Below are positions 20,979 to 31,432 of a stretch of DNA of 64,000 bases, piece by piece (position 1 is the first letter of the stretch; every line of letters starts with the position of its first letter). A program made the position numbers and the translations under genes. Below the pieces are notes generated by a model. The model was given only the letters and a program-made list of their open reading frames with translations, was not told where the DNA came from and did no database searches. The stretch comes from Cylindrotheca closterium (taxonomy: Eukaryota > Bacillariophyta > Bacillariophyceae > Bacillariales > Bacillariaceae), in assembly GCA_933822405.4 (NCBI GenBank), contig CAKOGP040002325.1, forward strand, positions 1 through 64,000, written 5' to 3'.

Positions 20979-21694
20979 ATGGTATCGTCACAAAAGAAAG
21001 GAGGACTGAAAAACTCGGATGACATGACCAAACTTGATGCCCACTTCCGTCCAGGTGACTTTGATGTCATCTGCGCCCGAGGCAAAGAAGCCAAGAATCA
21101 CATTGGCAATCGACGATTCCGCCAAAATATTGAAGAATCTACGCCACTCTATAAAACTGCCACTTCACGGTTGGAAAATCCATGGTGGTGACTTCGGTGG
21201 TCCATTGGGTCCGCGAACAAGCCTGTGGTGGCGGCGGAGGCTTTGTCAAGGAACTAAATGACGGCATCTGGTACGAAGTGGGAGACCATTTGGCTCGTGA
21301 AAAGGTCGGCCAATCCTTGCGCGAACAATTGCATTCGCAATACAAGTCCAGTGCCAAGGCCAAGCGCCAACGAAAAAAGGAGGAACAAACCGCACAAACC
21401 CAGCCACAACAAACAACAAAGAGTGCGGAACTAAAACCACATCAACAACAAGAACAAGAAGAACAACAAAGTTACAGTACTGTGCTCGATCAAATGGTCC
21501 GATCCAATAATAGAATCAATCAAACCATGCAAGCGGTTCAATTTGTTACCTACAATCTACCTGCCGAAGAATCGTCGGATGATCTGCTCCTACGATTGTT
21601 TGAACTAAGCAATGCCAATATTTTGCAAACCATCTCGAGTGATGCCAAGTTGCAACAAGGCATTTTGCAACTAACGAGCACTTTTAGTTGCTGA
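20979..21694 (+). pseudogene. DUF6824 gene with a one-base frameshift
   Basis: The ATG at 20979 opens a frame encoding the first half of a DUF6824 domain (DVICARGKEAKNHIGNRRFR, then TATSRLE). The frame breaks at the A-run 21175-21178. The second half of the same domain continues from 21182 in the +2 frame (MVVTSVVHWVREQ, GGFVKELNDGIWYEVGDHLAREKVGQSL). No GT-AG intron fits the junction and the family reads straight across it, so a single base is missing. It may be a real null allele, an assembly error in a homopolymer, or a frameshifting site. Downstream there is a basic linker (KAKRQRKK), a Gln-rich stretch and an acidic C-terminus ending at 21694. The rest of the frame is intact, so any inactivation is recent. 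Confidence 0.8.
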
Positions 21695-21819
21695 AATATA
21701 CTACACATATATACCTATTAGAACAATTTTGAGAATACAAATTGTCTTTGAAATAATAATCCTAGTCCTATTGATGCTTCGATTCAGAATCTGGATCCTT
21801 CCTAATTCCGCGGTGTGAT

Positions 21820-21841
21820 TGATTGATTGATTGATTGATTG
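21820..21841. repeat. TTGA microsatellite
   Basis: A run of about five TTGA/GATT units lies just downstream of the frameshifted DUF6824 gene. Confidence 0.8.
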
Positions 21842-21869
21842 TTGTGTATATGATCTTGCCCACTGCAAC

Positions 21870-22500
21870 TAAAATTTCATATTCGTGTTGCAGCAGAGGC
21901 ACCGTCATATGCGGTTGCTCTCTTTTCCGCATCGTTCACAGAACGTTATGCGTACAGGCTATTGACGCAAACTTCCCAGATGCTACAGTCACACTCCAAC
22001 TATACTTTCATATACGCGTTGTAGCAGAGGCCCCATCACCGGTGGCACTCGTTTAAGGATCAGCATCTTTCAGGGAAGGTTTGCACATACTTGTTGAAGG
22101 CCAGTATGTTTGCCGTTTTTCACATACACAGTCAAAACAAACGACAGCTCCCACGTGGAGCTGAAGCGGACCGGAGAGATAGCTCAATGCCAGTTATGCT
22201 CTCTCTTTGGGATATCGCTTACGGGGTTCCCCCAGCCAAAGAAGTATGTGTTCTGGATTTGAGAAGCACCGCCATCTTCATGGGGTTGCTCTCTCTTTAG
22301 AACGATCAGTGTCGTTCAAGGAAAGTTTGCACATCATACTTTTGTATGTATGTGCCTTATTCCCTTCACATCATGCACAGTCAAATCAAACGACAGCTCC
22401 CACGTGGAGCTGAAGCAGGACCGGAGAGCCAGAAAATAATTCTCTCTCTTTGGGATATCGCTTACGGGGTTCCCCCAGCCAAAGAAGTATGTGTGTTGTG
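21870..22500. repeat. Diverged tandem repeat, unit about 250 bp
   Basis: A block at 22127-22252 (CACAGTCAAAACAAACGACA, AGCTCCCACGTGGAGCTGAAG, then GGGATATCGCTTACGGGGTT and CCCCAGCCAAAGAAGTATGTG) recurs at 22376-22496, 249 bp away, with about 90 percent identity by eye. The sequence before each copy is also similar but more diverged (TTTGCACAT near 22080 and 22327). Motifs GTTGCAGCAGAGGCACCGTC (21892) and GTTGTAGCAGAGGCCCCATC (22018) suggest an older third unit. No long ORF spans it. The repeats may be a satellite or remnants of a mobile element. Confidence 0.75.
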
Positions 22501-23474
22501 TATTGGGTTCAAAACGACTTACGCACTCACCTACTGCACGCCAAAACTCTCAGCCAAATACTCCAAGAGTTGGTGTCGCAGTAGTACTCTTGCATGCAAA
22601 CCCCATAAGGCCTGTCTTACTGCAATCGAAGCACGGTAGCGGTCGAATGAACATTCGAGTAGCTCTCCTTTGGAGTAGCTCTCGTGACAAAATAAAGCCC
22701 CTGCTTTGATTTTGTGAGCATTTGGAGTGTGCAAAAAGTGAAATTGAAGGAACCAGTTTAGAAACGGCCAAGACTGGATCAGCGAAAAGTTTGACCACGT
22801 TTTCGGCAGGTTTTCAATTGTTCTCTCCGTGACCGTTTGCAGCTCCTCGTAATGATCGTTGTCTTTTCAGAAACGACTTACCTGGAATTTCAGAGCAAAA
22901 TCAACCTAAGGCGGTGGTGTTCTTGGAACACTTAGTGCTGAGATTTGAAGGACGAAGCCTCCATAATGGAATGGACGCAAAAGAGGTTTCATCATCATTG
23001 TCAAGCTCCTCGTTTGTTGCGACGCGAAAGTTTATTGCTTTTGGGCGACTACTGCGACTAAAACTAGATATTCTGAAGTTTTGAAATCAAAGTTGTCCGA
23101 GGTCAAAAAAATATCGTACTGTACAGCTAAATCAATAGATATTATTGTAATACTCATTCAATGCAAGGGTTAGGGACTTATTAATAACAGTATCCTTCAA
23201 TATAACTCACCACTAAAGTTTACCAACAGCACTCGCCGCTCATTTCCTTGTTTCTCCACGGCCACAGGACGGACGAATATCTCATCTGGAAAGCGCAATC
23301 ATGAATTGAAATGAATCACCAAATATGTGCCCAACACCGGTAGACAGATTTTGAAGAGTAGACTAAATAGTAAAGGCACAAACTACTTTGTTGAAAGTTA
23401 TATCTCTAAATGGATGGCTTTGCTGATGGTTTAGTAATTTGCTCCTACTACAATATTAGCCAGGAGCCATCATG
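22501..23474. other. Intergenic, no gene seen
   Basis: This stretch lies between the tandem repeat and the duplicated DUF6824 3' end. It has only short frames without domains and AT-rich sequence. Together with the repeat to its left it forms a ~1.8 kb segment separating two copies of the same 3' gene end. Confidence 0.4.
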
Positions 23475-23600
23475 ATCTCGAGTGATGCCAAGTTGCAACA
23501 AGGCATTTTGCAACTAACAAGCGCTTTCCGCAAGGATGCTGAAATATATTACACACATATATATATATGCATATTACCGCAATTTTTGAGAATATGGTAC
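23475..23600 (+). pseudogene. Second copy of the DUF6824 gene 3' end
   Basis: Sequence from ATCTCGAGTGATGCCAAGTT onward matches 21632-21738 nearly base for base: the last coding codons of the DUF6824 gene and its 3' flank (GCTGAAATATAxTACAC, then TTTTGAGAATA). At the stop region this copy is five bases longer (AGCGCTTTCCGCAAGGA). No upstream coding part is present, so it is an orphaned gene end, probably a direct duplication that bounds the repeat-rich segment. Confidence 0.85.
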
Positions 23601-23892
23601 CGGTAGCTCTACCGGTATACCACTTTAAAAAATAACAACATCACCACTACCGTAATATATACTGTATAGTCAAAGCAGTCAAAAAGTAAACGACAAATCG
23701 AAGCCAATCGAACGGTTCGATCGAATGAATATTAATAAACGCATGACGCGGTGGAACATAAAATGATATTGCAAAGTTTATTGTAAAACACAAGACTTGG
23801 CCTCTCCCATTCCTACTGAATTGTACTATATAGAACTTCACCCAACAAGAGCAAGAACCAGAACCAGAACCAGCACCAGAACCAAGACTACT

Positions 23893-24972
23893 ATGGATTC
23901 TCCTCAAGCAATGATTCCACCCAATACTTCCGGAGCTTCTTCTGGAGCAGCGCCATGGTTTTCCGGAGCTCCTTGGACCAAATTGCTCGTGTGCGTTTGG
24001 GTCTTGGTCTTTGTCTTGCAACGTCACCTTTCGCCAGCTAGGAGTCATGATGGAGAAGAAGGAGAAGATCTATCCCAAACGTCACTGCAACAATTGCCAC
24101 TGATTCTACAATTCTTTGCCTTTGATACGACAGGAGATTTGGTAATGGGATTGGGTTTCTTGGCCTTGCAATTACGGCGTCTGGAACGAGAAATTAGTTC
24201 GGTCCAGTTTGCCGAATACATGCTGTTGGTCATTCCCATTGGATTTGCGATACATCAAGTTCTCTTGATACTCTTTGGCGTATTACCAACGCAACAACAA
24301 GAACAAGAACATTACAATATTTGGAATTGGATTCCACCCTTGCCCACGCTCTTAATGGCTGCCTCTTTGCATTGGTATTCCTATCATACGCCACGACTGT
24401 ATCCCAATTTTATCAGTCTGGCGGGAGGTATGAAGTTTAGTGAAAAGGCCTTGATGCAACTCTGGGGGGTTTATCTATTGATGCACAGTCACAATGTTTC
24501 GCCTTTGCAACAAGAAGAGGACGAAGAATATTGGTTCGTGGCGTCCAATTTCATGACCACCACCTTGTCTTATTTGTTGTCGGGAATAATTTCCAGTACC
24601 TTGTATTTCAATGTACTGGTGACGAATTCATCTGGCAAGGATCCACCACTAATCTTGATACCTCAATGGTTGGTCCATAAGTTACCGATTGATTCGCTTT
24701 CAGGTTGGCTCTTTTTGGATCCTCCCCCACGAATTTATGCTCCCGCCTTGTCGGGTCGTGGAGTTCCCACTCGCACCACCAGTCGGCATCGTTCTGCTGC
24801 TGTAGCTCCAGTAGCAGCAACACCACCACCACCACCTCCAGTGGCACCGTCTCCCGAGGCTGTGGCCCAATTGGTGGCCATGGGTTTCCCCCAGGATCAA
24901 GTGGAGGGAGCTTTGCGACAAGCTGATAACAATGTGGAACGGGCGGCCGATCTACTCTTGATGGGAAGCTAA
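23893..24972 (+). CDS. UBAC2-like rhomboid-pseudoprotease / UBA protein
   Basis: This polytopic membrane protein with a C-terminal ubiquitin-associated domain resembles UBAC2 of ER-associated degradation. It has 359 residues in a single exon (human UBAC2 344). The ATG at 23893 is used; the open frame upstream has no ATG and encodes a Thr/Arg repeat. Hydrophobic segments lie at about 30-45, 80-100, 115-140, 155-175 and 230-255, in the rhomboid-like six-helix region, with no rhomboid Ser/His active site seen. A Pro-rich linker at about 305-318 leads to a UBA domain (about 320-357) with the diagnostic MGFP loop and a terminal ALRQADNNVERAADLLL helix. ER location is inferred. Confidence 0.88.
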   Translation: MDSPQAMIPPNTSGASSGAAPWFSGAPWTKLLVCVWVLVFVLQRHLSPARSHDGEEGEDLSQTSLQQLPLILQFFAFDTTGDLVMGLGFLALQLRRLEREISSVQFAEYMLLVIPIGFAIHQVLLILFGVLPTQQQEQEHYNIWNWIPPLPTLLMAASLHWYSYHTPRLYPNFISLAGGMKFSEKALMQLWGVYLLMHSHNVSPLQQEEDEEYWFVASNFMTTTLSYLLSGIISSTLYFNVLVTNSSGKDPPLILIPQWLVHKLPIDSLSGWLFLDPPPRIYAPALSGRGVPTRTTSRHRSAAVAPVAATPPPPPPVAPSPEAVAQLVAMGFPQDQVEGALRQADNNVERAADLLLMGS

Positions 24973-25377
24973 ATAATAACTGGTATTCTATTTTAATAAA
25001 ACGAATAATAATAATAATAATATTTGGGAGTATAATAGTATTATACTATGGTATTACGTGTTTGTAGTGTTTGATTGGAAAACTATGGAACTAGAATAGT
25101 AAAACGAAAGCATAGCATGCCAGCTAGACGAGCTGTTGTATTCGTTAAAATTAACTTTTTCACTGCAACTAATATTGTATAAAAGATATATATATAATCC
25201 TAATATGTTTTATAATATATAATATATACGTTGTATCCATCTATGCATTTTATTGCTCGTCCTTCAAAATACATTTGTATTGTTTCTACAGTACGGTATG
25301 TACACAACACATCCCCCCAAGCAAAAATCAAATCCTGCGCGTTTCATGAAAGCATCCGCAGTCTTGAGAGAAAATTT
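24973..25377. other. Convergent 3' regions
   Basis: This AT-rich spacer lies between convergent genes, with an ATA/TAAT microsatellite at about 25003-25022 and TATA runs near 25180-25230. No gene is seen. Confidence 0.5.
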
Positions 25378-26787
25378 TTAATAGGAAAGGTTTCCCATGG
25401 CTTGTGCGGCCATCTTGGTGCTGGTAGTACTTCCATGACGGAGTTCCCAGGTGAATCCCAGTTGATTCAGCGAGGCAAATCGATCCGCAGTCATGTTGCT
25501 GGTCTTGCCGCACCAAAACAATTTGCATTGGCGTCTTTGGCACTTGACCCATGTGGCCAATTGAGGATTCTGGGGGTAGTTGGAGGGGACGTTGCAGTCC
25601 CCGTACTCGGCCTTGTAGGCAGCCAGCTCGTTGCGGCGCTCTTCCCAAGCGGCAGCATGCGAGTCCCAGACAAAGCCAACCTTTTCGAGCTTGACAATGC
25701 GAGCATCAGTCATGGTACTTGGCTTGAATTCTTGTTTTAGCTTGTATTGGTAACGTTGACGCTTGACCCATCTGGAAAGAGTAGGGTTCTCTTCGAATGT
25801 GTGAGGGACCAAGCAATGGCCGCGTTCTTCCTTGAACTTGAGGAGTTCATCAAACTGCTCTACCCATTGCTTTTCTTGGTATGGTCGGAAGCGGGGAGCC
25901 TTGGAGTCATCGTCTTCCTTGGCAGCAATGCGGGCTCTCTTGTTGGGAGTGTTGGCAGTGACATCCACAGACAGAGGCATGATACGCTTGTTGTTGTTTG
26001 CACCAGATTGCAAAAAGGTATTTTGGGAGAACATTGGTTGGCGTGATTGGACTTGTTGTTGTTGTTCTTGCAGTTGCTGTTGGAAAGGATCCATGTTGAA
26101 CAGAGAATTGCAGTCAATAGCAATGGGATCCGAGTCAAACCCAGTAGTGACCTCGTCCAATGCCATGGAGAGCATTCGAGATAGAGCATTGTCTTGCTGT
26201 CCGTTCATGTTGGATGAAGATGAAGAATCAAACATTCCTCCCACGAAAGCAGAAGAGCTGTTGAAATCAATAGGTTCAAAGAGATCTTCTGGTGTAGAGA
26301 AAGCATTGCCATTATTGAGCATGTTGCTAGCGGAAAGAGCGGATGCGTTTGTTGCAGCATTCAGGCGACTCAACGAAGTGGTAGTGTTTGGCACGGCAGT
26401 AGCTGTTGGTGCGCCAACGACGGCAGTTGCTTGGGCAATGGCGCTGGAAGGATCCAACGAGTTGCGGTTGTCAAAGAGGCCGGAAGGAGCTTCAGGCATG
26501 CTGCGCCTGTTGTTCTTGTTGTTGTTAGCCGCCATGAACGAGGTTGCCATGTGCTGCAATAGCGAATCCTTGGCTTTGTTGGACGCATAAGCACTATTAG
26601 CAGCAGCTGCCAAAAGGGGATTAGCGGCATTCTTGAAGATTTCTTGAGGAATGGCGCTTGTTGCTTCTGAAGGAGCTGCAGCCCCAGAAGGACCGCATCC
26701 AACAGAAGTGTTCTGAAAGTTAAAGCTGTGAGCAGTATAAGGAGTGCTCCTGTCCGCAGCAGCGACGTTATTGCTTCCGTTATTCAT
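25378..26787 (-). CDS. Helicase-associated (HA) repeat protein, copy 3
   Basis: This single-exon protein has 469 residues and two HA repeats at the C-terminus (about 300-365 and 370-440). Motifs are YQEKQWVEQFDELLKFK, RGHCLVPHTF, LSRWVKRQRYQY, then WEERRNELAAYK, GDCNVPSNYPQNPQLATW and VKCQRRQCKLF. The first ~290 residues are Asn/Ser/Ala/Gln-rich, with a poly-Gln stretch near 240 and an NKRARIA basic patch before the first repeat, the sort of disordered region seen in nuclear regulators. Unlike the pair at 3429/6073 it has no intron at the GRW/V boundary, so it is a more distant paralogue, possibly retrocopied. Function is unknown. Confidence 0.88.
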   Translation of the reverse strand: MNNGSNNVAAADRSTPYTAHSFNFQNTSVGCGPSGAAAPSEATSAIPQEIFKNAANPLLAAAANSAYASNKAKDSLLQHMATSFMAANNNKNNRRSMPEAPSGLFDNRNSLDPSSAIAQATAVVGAPTATAVPNTTTSLSRLNAATNASALSASNMLNNGNAFSTPEDLFEPIDFNSSSAFVGGMFDSSSSSNMNGQQDNALSRMLSMALDEVTTGFDSDPIAIDCNSLFNMDPFQQQLQEQQQQVQSRQPMFSQNTFLQSGANNNKRIMPLSVDVTANTPNKRARIAAKEDDDSKAPRFRPYQEKQWVEQFDELLKFKEERGHCLVPHTFEENPTLSRWVKRQRYQYKLKQEFKPSTMTDARIVKLEKVGFVWDSHAAAWEERRNELAAYKAEYGDCNVPSNYPQNPQLATWVKCQRRQCKLFWCGKTSNMTADRFASLNQLGFTWELRHGSTTSTKMAAQAMGNLSY

Positions 26788-28570
26788 TGTAGGATGTGAT
26801 AAAGGGATAGATGTTCAACTGTGTGAGTATGGGTTTGGGTTTGATCACTTTGTTAGGTCCTAAAGATTTGTGGGGCTTTCTCAGTTATTGTTGCAACCAA
26901 AGAAGCCTTTTGCCAGATGGCTATGAGCGGCATATTTATTTTGAGAGCTTGGGAAAACCTGTCAACGAACTTTGACTTTTTCGGGCCCAAATCTGTCCTC
27001 GGGCCTTCTTCTAATGTCAGTTTACATAATGGTCACAAAATGATGAAATCTAAAATCAACCTCCTAGCCAATCACATTCTTAGAAAGAATAGCTTTTCTG
27101 ATACGATGGCCAACAGCTGTCTTCTCGGGCCTACGCCTATCATGATGATCCATTTGTAATTAAAGTGACGGAAGATTTTCATTACCGCACTTTGAACTTG
27201 AGAAACTCTCTTCTCTGCGAAACTGCAAATAAGTGTTAAGTGGCTATTTTTGTTTCGAGTCATTTTGCAGCGGTCCAGCTCCGCAACATTTATGCTGAAT
27301 ACCGCTTGAAGAACTTAGAAGCCTTCTGTTCAGCGAGACTGTAGGCAAATAGTGCGCCACAGTAAGATATTGGTCCTGTCATTTATTCCCATCAATATAG
27401 AATTTTGTTGCTGAAGTTGATTGTTTGCTTCCGTTCCGACCATTGGATGATATATATATCAGAAACGTACTGTGGTCATCTGCAACCAATCAATAATCAA
27501 TCAATAATCACAATCATCGCATGCGGAAACATTTGGCACGATTACAAAACTTTTATTACCAAAAAAAGAATCATTCGCTCACATGCGAAGGGGCGAAGGG
27601 GAGTAGGGGCGAACGGGAGTAAATTTTATCAGAGTTTCACCATACCTGTACCAGTGCAGTGCCAGGTACCCGCACTGTACTGGAGCTGGATGTGGTTGCC
27701 ATACATTTTATATAATGATACTTAATGAAAACAGACATCTGTGCCTGACATTTTGTGAGCCTGCTGTAGCCTTGTAAAAGCTCGTTCTGATCAGGGCCAT
27801 AGTAAAAGGATGGTCTGCCAACGGATGAACACAAAACGAAGATTTGGTAAATTCGTGCAACATAGTAAGAGCTACTACCGGATACCGATAAGAAGTTTTA
27901 TACTAGCTCCCTCCGGTGTGCTCTCTGATCGGCCCCATGGTAGAAGGGTGTCATTACTTCCAGCAAGCAGAAGACGAACTGTTGGTACTACTTCTTTAGT
28001 ACTGGTACCCAGCCATAACCAACTAGCACAAAACGAATTGTAGTCAACCAAGGAACGCAAAACGAACGGTTGGTAGTGTGTCTTTTAACTTCGTACGGTA
28101 CCACATACACTACCTACTACCTGGCAGGAAGTTGCGAAATGGCTCCTTCCGACATTTGTCCTCCTACCATGCATACCTCCGCTGATACTATCCAAAAAGT
28201 AAAAGGTTGGTATTTTTCAACCCACCAAGTTTGAAACGAATTGTTGATAGCGTTTCTTTAGCACACGTATAAAATAGTTCTGGCCATTTCGCCCCTGACA
28301 TATTTTGCAGTACATGATATCTGATCAGCACATGAGGAAGCGGATGATATTTCGATAGTGCTGTACCGGTAGGTATACTCGTCGTTGTACAATCGCTCGT
28401 GGCGAGTTTCACGATTCGAAGTACATATGCTGTCTGATCAGCCTCATACTGGATTAAGCGAATGATGCCAGCAACAGGTTGCTTCGAAGGATCCTATCCA
28501 CCAAGAACCACCAACCCAATCACAAAACAATTGTCCTCATTCTGACAACAACTTTTGAAAGACATCAACC
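26788..28570. other. Intergenic, repeat-bearing
   Basis: About 1.8 kb without a supported gene. It contains TCAATAATCAATCAATAATCA near 27487, several GTAC-centred motifs (27650-27680, 28090-28105) and a tract of short diverged duplications around 27780-28060 built from phrases such as CTGATC(A/G)GxCCCATxGTA and AACGAA. The short frames show no domains. Confidence 0.5.
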
Positions 28571-28912
28571 ATGAATCGAAACAACAGCAACAACGAAACA
28601 TGCGCCAATTGGCCTAGTGATCAGTATAGAGCGGGCGAAAGAAGGTTGGGAATCCTTCCTCCTTCTGGCGGAGCTCCGTCACTGGTATCCTTGCTATCGA
28701 GGGCATACGCAGAATCTTCATCCCCAACGCTATTCTCGGATACTTCATTGGAAGAGACCATTGGTGACCGTCAAGGGCTTCTCGTTGATACCATTTCTTC
28801 TGCGCTTGACATTGTGGAGGACGGTTCAGTTAGCTTTGATAACCCTTGTGTTCGCTCAAATAGGATGCCATCGGTTGGTCACAAGAGGCATTCAAGCTCC
28901 ACAAGGCAGTGA
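28571..28912 (+). CDS. Hypothetical 113-residue protein
   Basis: An ATG-started frame in a reasonable context (ATCAACCATGAATCG). The protein has an Asn-rich start, a Pro/Ser-rich middle and an acidic C-terminal half. No domain is recognised. It may be a small gene, a first exon or chance. Confidence 0.3.
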   Translation: MNRNNSNNETCANWPSDQYRAGERRLGILPPSGGAPSLVSLLSRAYAESSSPTLFSDTSLEETIGDRQGLLVDTISSALDIVEDGSVSFDNPCVRSNRMPSVGHKRHSSSTRQ

Positions 28913-29133
28913 ACGAACTTCCAAGTCCATGGCAGTAGCGATTCTGTACTCCATACTCAGACTGCATATTTTTTATTCTTTGCGTAAACTCCCATTAGAT
29001 TACCCTTTTATGTCACCAATGCTGGTATACGCATCGCTTTCTTGATTGACTCTGGATTGATGCATGATCGGATTTTGCAATACACTGCGATAGATTGAAC
29101 TTTGTCTTAGCTAGCCCGGTTGATAGGCTTCAA

Positions 29134-29685
29134 TCAAAGTGCCAGCATGTGGGAAACCTCGGCTCGAAGACAGATTTTTGGGACATCTTTCACCACATTT
29201 CCCGCGTGAGGACAAGCATGCGGGAATAAGAGGATTCTTCCACGCTGTGGCTTTGTCGGGTATAAAACAGTGGCATCCCAAGAGCATTGGTTCAAGATCA
29301 ATGTCTCTCCTCCCTCTTTGCAGTCTGACAAATACAACAGTAACGTATGAGTCGACTTGTAGTTCGTGTTATCGCAAATTTTCGTGCCATCTGTGTGGGG
29401 ATCCAATGAAGCACCTTCTTTCCGATACTCCAAAAATCGCTGGTACTGAAAGACGTGGAACTTTCCACTTATCATCATGCTGTTCAACGCATCTTCAAGT
29501 GCTGTCGCCATTGGTCTTGTTCCGATTTCATCCGCAAAGAAACGACGATCTACAGTTGGCCTTTTACTATTCAATTCAAGTGTTTCTCGGAAGGCATCGA
29601 TACACTGCAACTTCGATTCTGGAATCGCATCATCAATCACCCATGCAGGACCTTGTTGGGTTTCAATAAAATGGACTTTTGCCAT
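29134..29685 (-). CDS. 2OG-Fe(II) dioxygenase, prolyl-4-hydroxylase-like
   Basis: This is a small 2-oxoglutarate/Fe(II)-dependent oxygenase of the P4H type. The ATG at 29685 gives 183 residues and places the conserved start of the domain at the N-terminus; the frame stays open for a further ~100 codons without homology. The iron ligands are visible: His97 and Asp99 in LDPHTDGT and His160 in FPHACPHAG. Lys170 or Arg174 serves as the 2OG-carboxylate-binding residue. FHVFQYQRFLEYRKEG and LLLYLSDCKEGGETLIL match the double-stranded beta-helix core. No signal peptide is seen, so the enzyme is probably cytosolic or nuclear. The substrate (proline or other residue) cannot be told from the sequence. 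Confidence 0.87.
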   Translation of the reverse strand: MAKVHFIETQQGPAWVIDDAIPESKLQCIDAFRETLELNSKRPTVDRRFFADEIGTRPMATALEDALNSMMISGKFHVFQYQRFLEYRKEGASLDPHTDGTKICDNTNYKSTHTLLLYLSDCKEGGETLILNQCSWDATVLYPTKPQRGRILLFPHACPHAGNVVKDVPKICLRAEVSHMLAL

Positions 29686-29950
29686 CGATGATGATGCAAT
29701 GGAAGTGATGACGATGACGTTCCATCGATCGTGAGATGTTTGGTTTGCGGTTTTGAAGGATGGAAAATGCAAGCGGTGACAGGCAGACATCGAAGGGTTG
29801 GTTTGCGATTTAGAAAGGACTGATGAATCAATAATTAGATTGCTATCACCCCGTGCCGCTCGAGGGGAGTTAAGTAGATTCATGCCGCCGAATGACATAC
29901 CACTGGCAAGCGAAATGAATTGACAGCTAGCTATATCGATCAGATGACAC

Positions 29951-31401
29951 CTAAAAGTCCAAGTCTTGCTTGTTGAAGGCATAAAGGAAACCGTTCGAAA
30001 ACTGAGGCAGGTTCATGGAATAGACGGGCATTGCCAGTGGCTGTCGGAATGGGTTGATACATAAACTATCTCGACTTTTGGAACCTCCCATCGACGCGCA
30101 ATTGACACCACTGTACTCATTGTAGTCGCTGAATACACCGACGACACCAGTATTTTCGTACAAAAATGTGACGACGCTCCTCCAGCTTTCATAAGCATAT
30201 AGTCCAGCATTTAGCGCGAGGACCATATCAGGTGCACCAGAGCCACAGTCAAATTTAGGGTCCAGTGAGTCTCCATATGTACCACTTGTGATGAATATCG
30301 TCAGTCCTGGTGCCAGATCTATTTGGAGTGAGTATGATCCATCCGCCCTTTTTCCACAATTCGAAGGAAGCATATCCTGCCGAACGACAAACACCAGCTC
30401 CAGCTAGGATATTTATAAAAGGGTGGATGGGAATGAATCGTTAACAAGTTGATACACAGGCATGTATTCCGAACTTACCTCGATATCGGTTGGAAGCAGG
30501 TAAATCACTTCCTTGAATAGGTCCAGAAAATTCATCTCCTTTTCGGCTCCAACCTTGTTTGGGAAGAATCATCATCAGATGACTTTTTTGCATGCTCACC
30601 ATATATCGAAGTTCAAAGGAATGATGTAGACGTACCAGATGTATCCTCAGTCTTCTTTTCAGCATTCGAGCCACTGTCACTGGCACCTCTCCATATTTCA
30701 AAATCGAGTAGTAGACTGTCAATGGAAATGTACAAAGTAACGCCACTGGACTGGTCTTGGTGGAAATTCCACGAAGCAAGTAATAGTCCTCCCAGGAAGT
30801 AAGGTTGACAAAGCCAAGGCTATTCCGTGTCAGATTGGCGCGTTGGGCATCCTCGTTGGAGATTTGTCGTTCTGGTGGAATCTCTTGAATGGGATGAAAC
30901 CCTTCGGCATAGGACTTTCGCAAGGAGGCATTCACTTTCTTGGCACTATCACTCTCGCCACCGCCCCATCCATAAGTCTCGGTTGTCCACCATGATGAGC
31001 AGTCTTCCTGTATACCTAGTGATGACCTGAGGAAGATGGCATATGGCTTTTCCTGGGTTTGAAAGGGACGGGTCGTCAGCTCCTTTTGCCACTCCCCAAA
31101 GAATGGAAAATGTGATAGTTCCTCTCGGTGTGATGTGTAGACTTTCCAGGTTGGACAAAGGCAGGAATGAGACCACCCTGTTTTCCGACAGTTCTTTTCT
31201 TCTGTGCAACAAAAGTAGGCACCGTCACAATCTGCACAAAGTATCGGAGCAAGTTTTGATCGACAGTGCAGGCACAGCGGACTTTTGGCAATAAATTCGG
31301 TCGTCGACTCGCCAGTGTTTGCAGCAGTAGATGGATCCGCAACTTTTTGTCCACCATCGTCGCTATTGATGTCTTTTTCGCCTTTCTCGTCACTGTCGAT
31401 T

Positions 31402-31432
<31 letters not shown>

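Noticed and set aside
23797..23892. N-terminal extension of the UBAC2-like protein
   Set aside because: The extension opens with TTG and encodes Arg/Thr repeats from an ACCAGA microsatellite; the first ATG is at 23893.
25832..26590. 252-codon plus-strand frame
   Set aside because: It lies wholly antisense to HA copy 3; its Leu/Ser/Cys-rich translation mirrors the poly-Gln/Asn codons of that gene.
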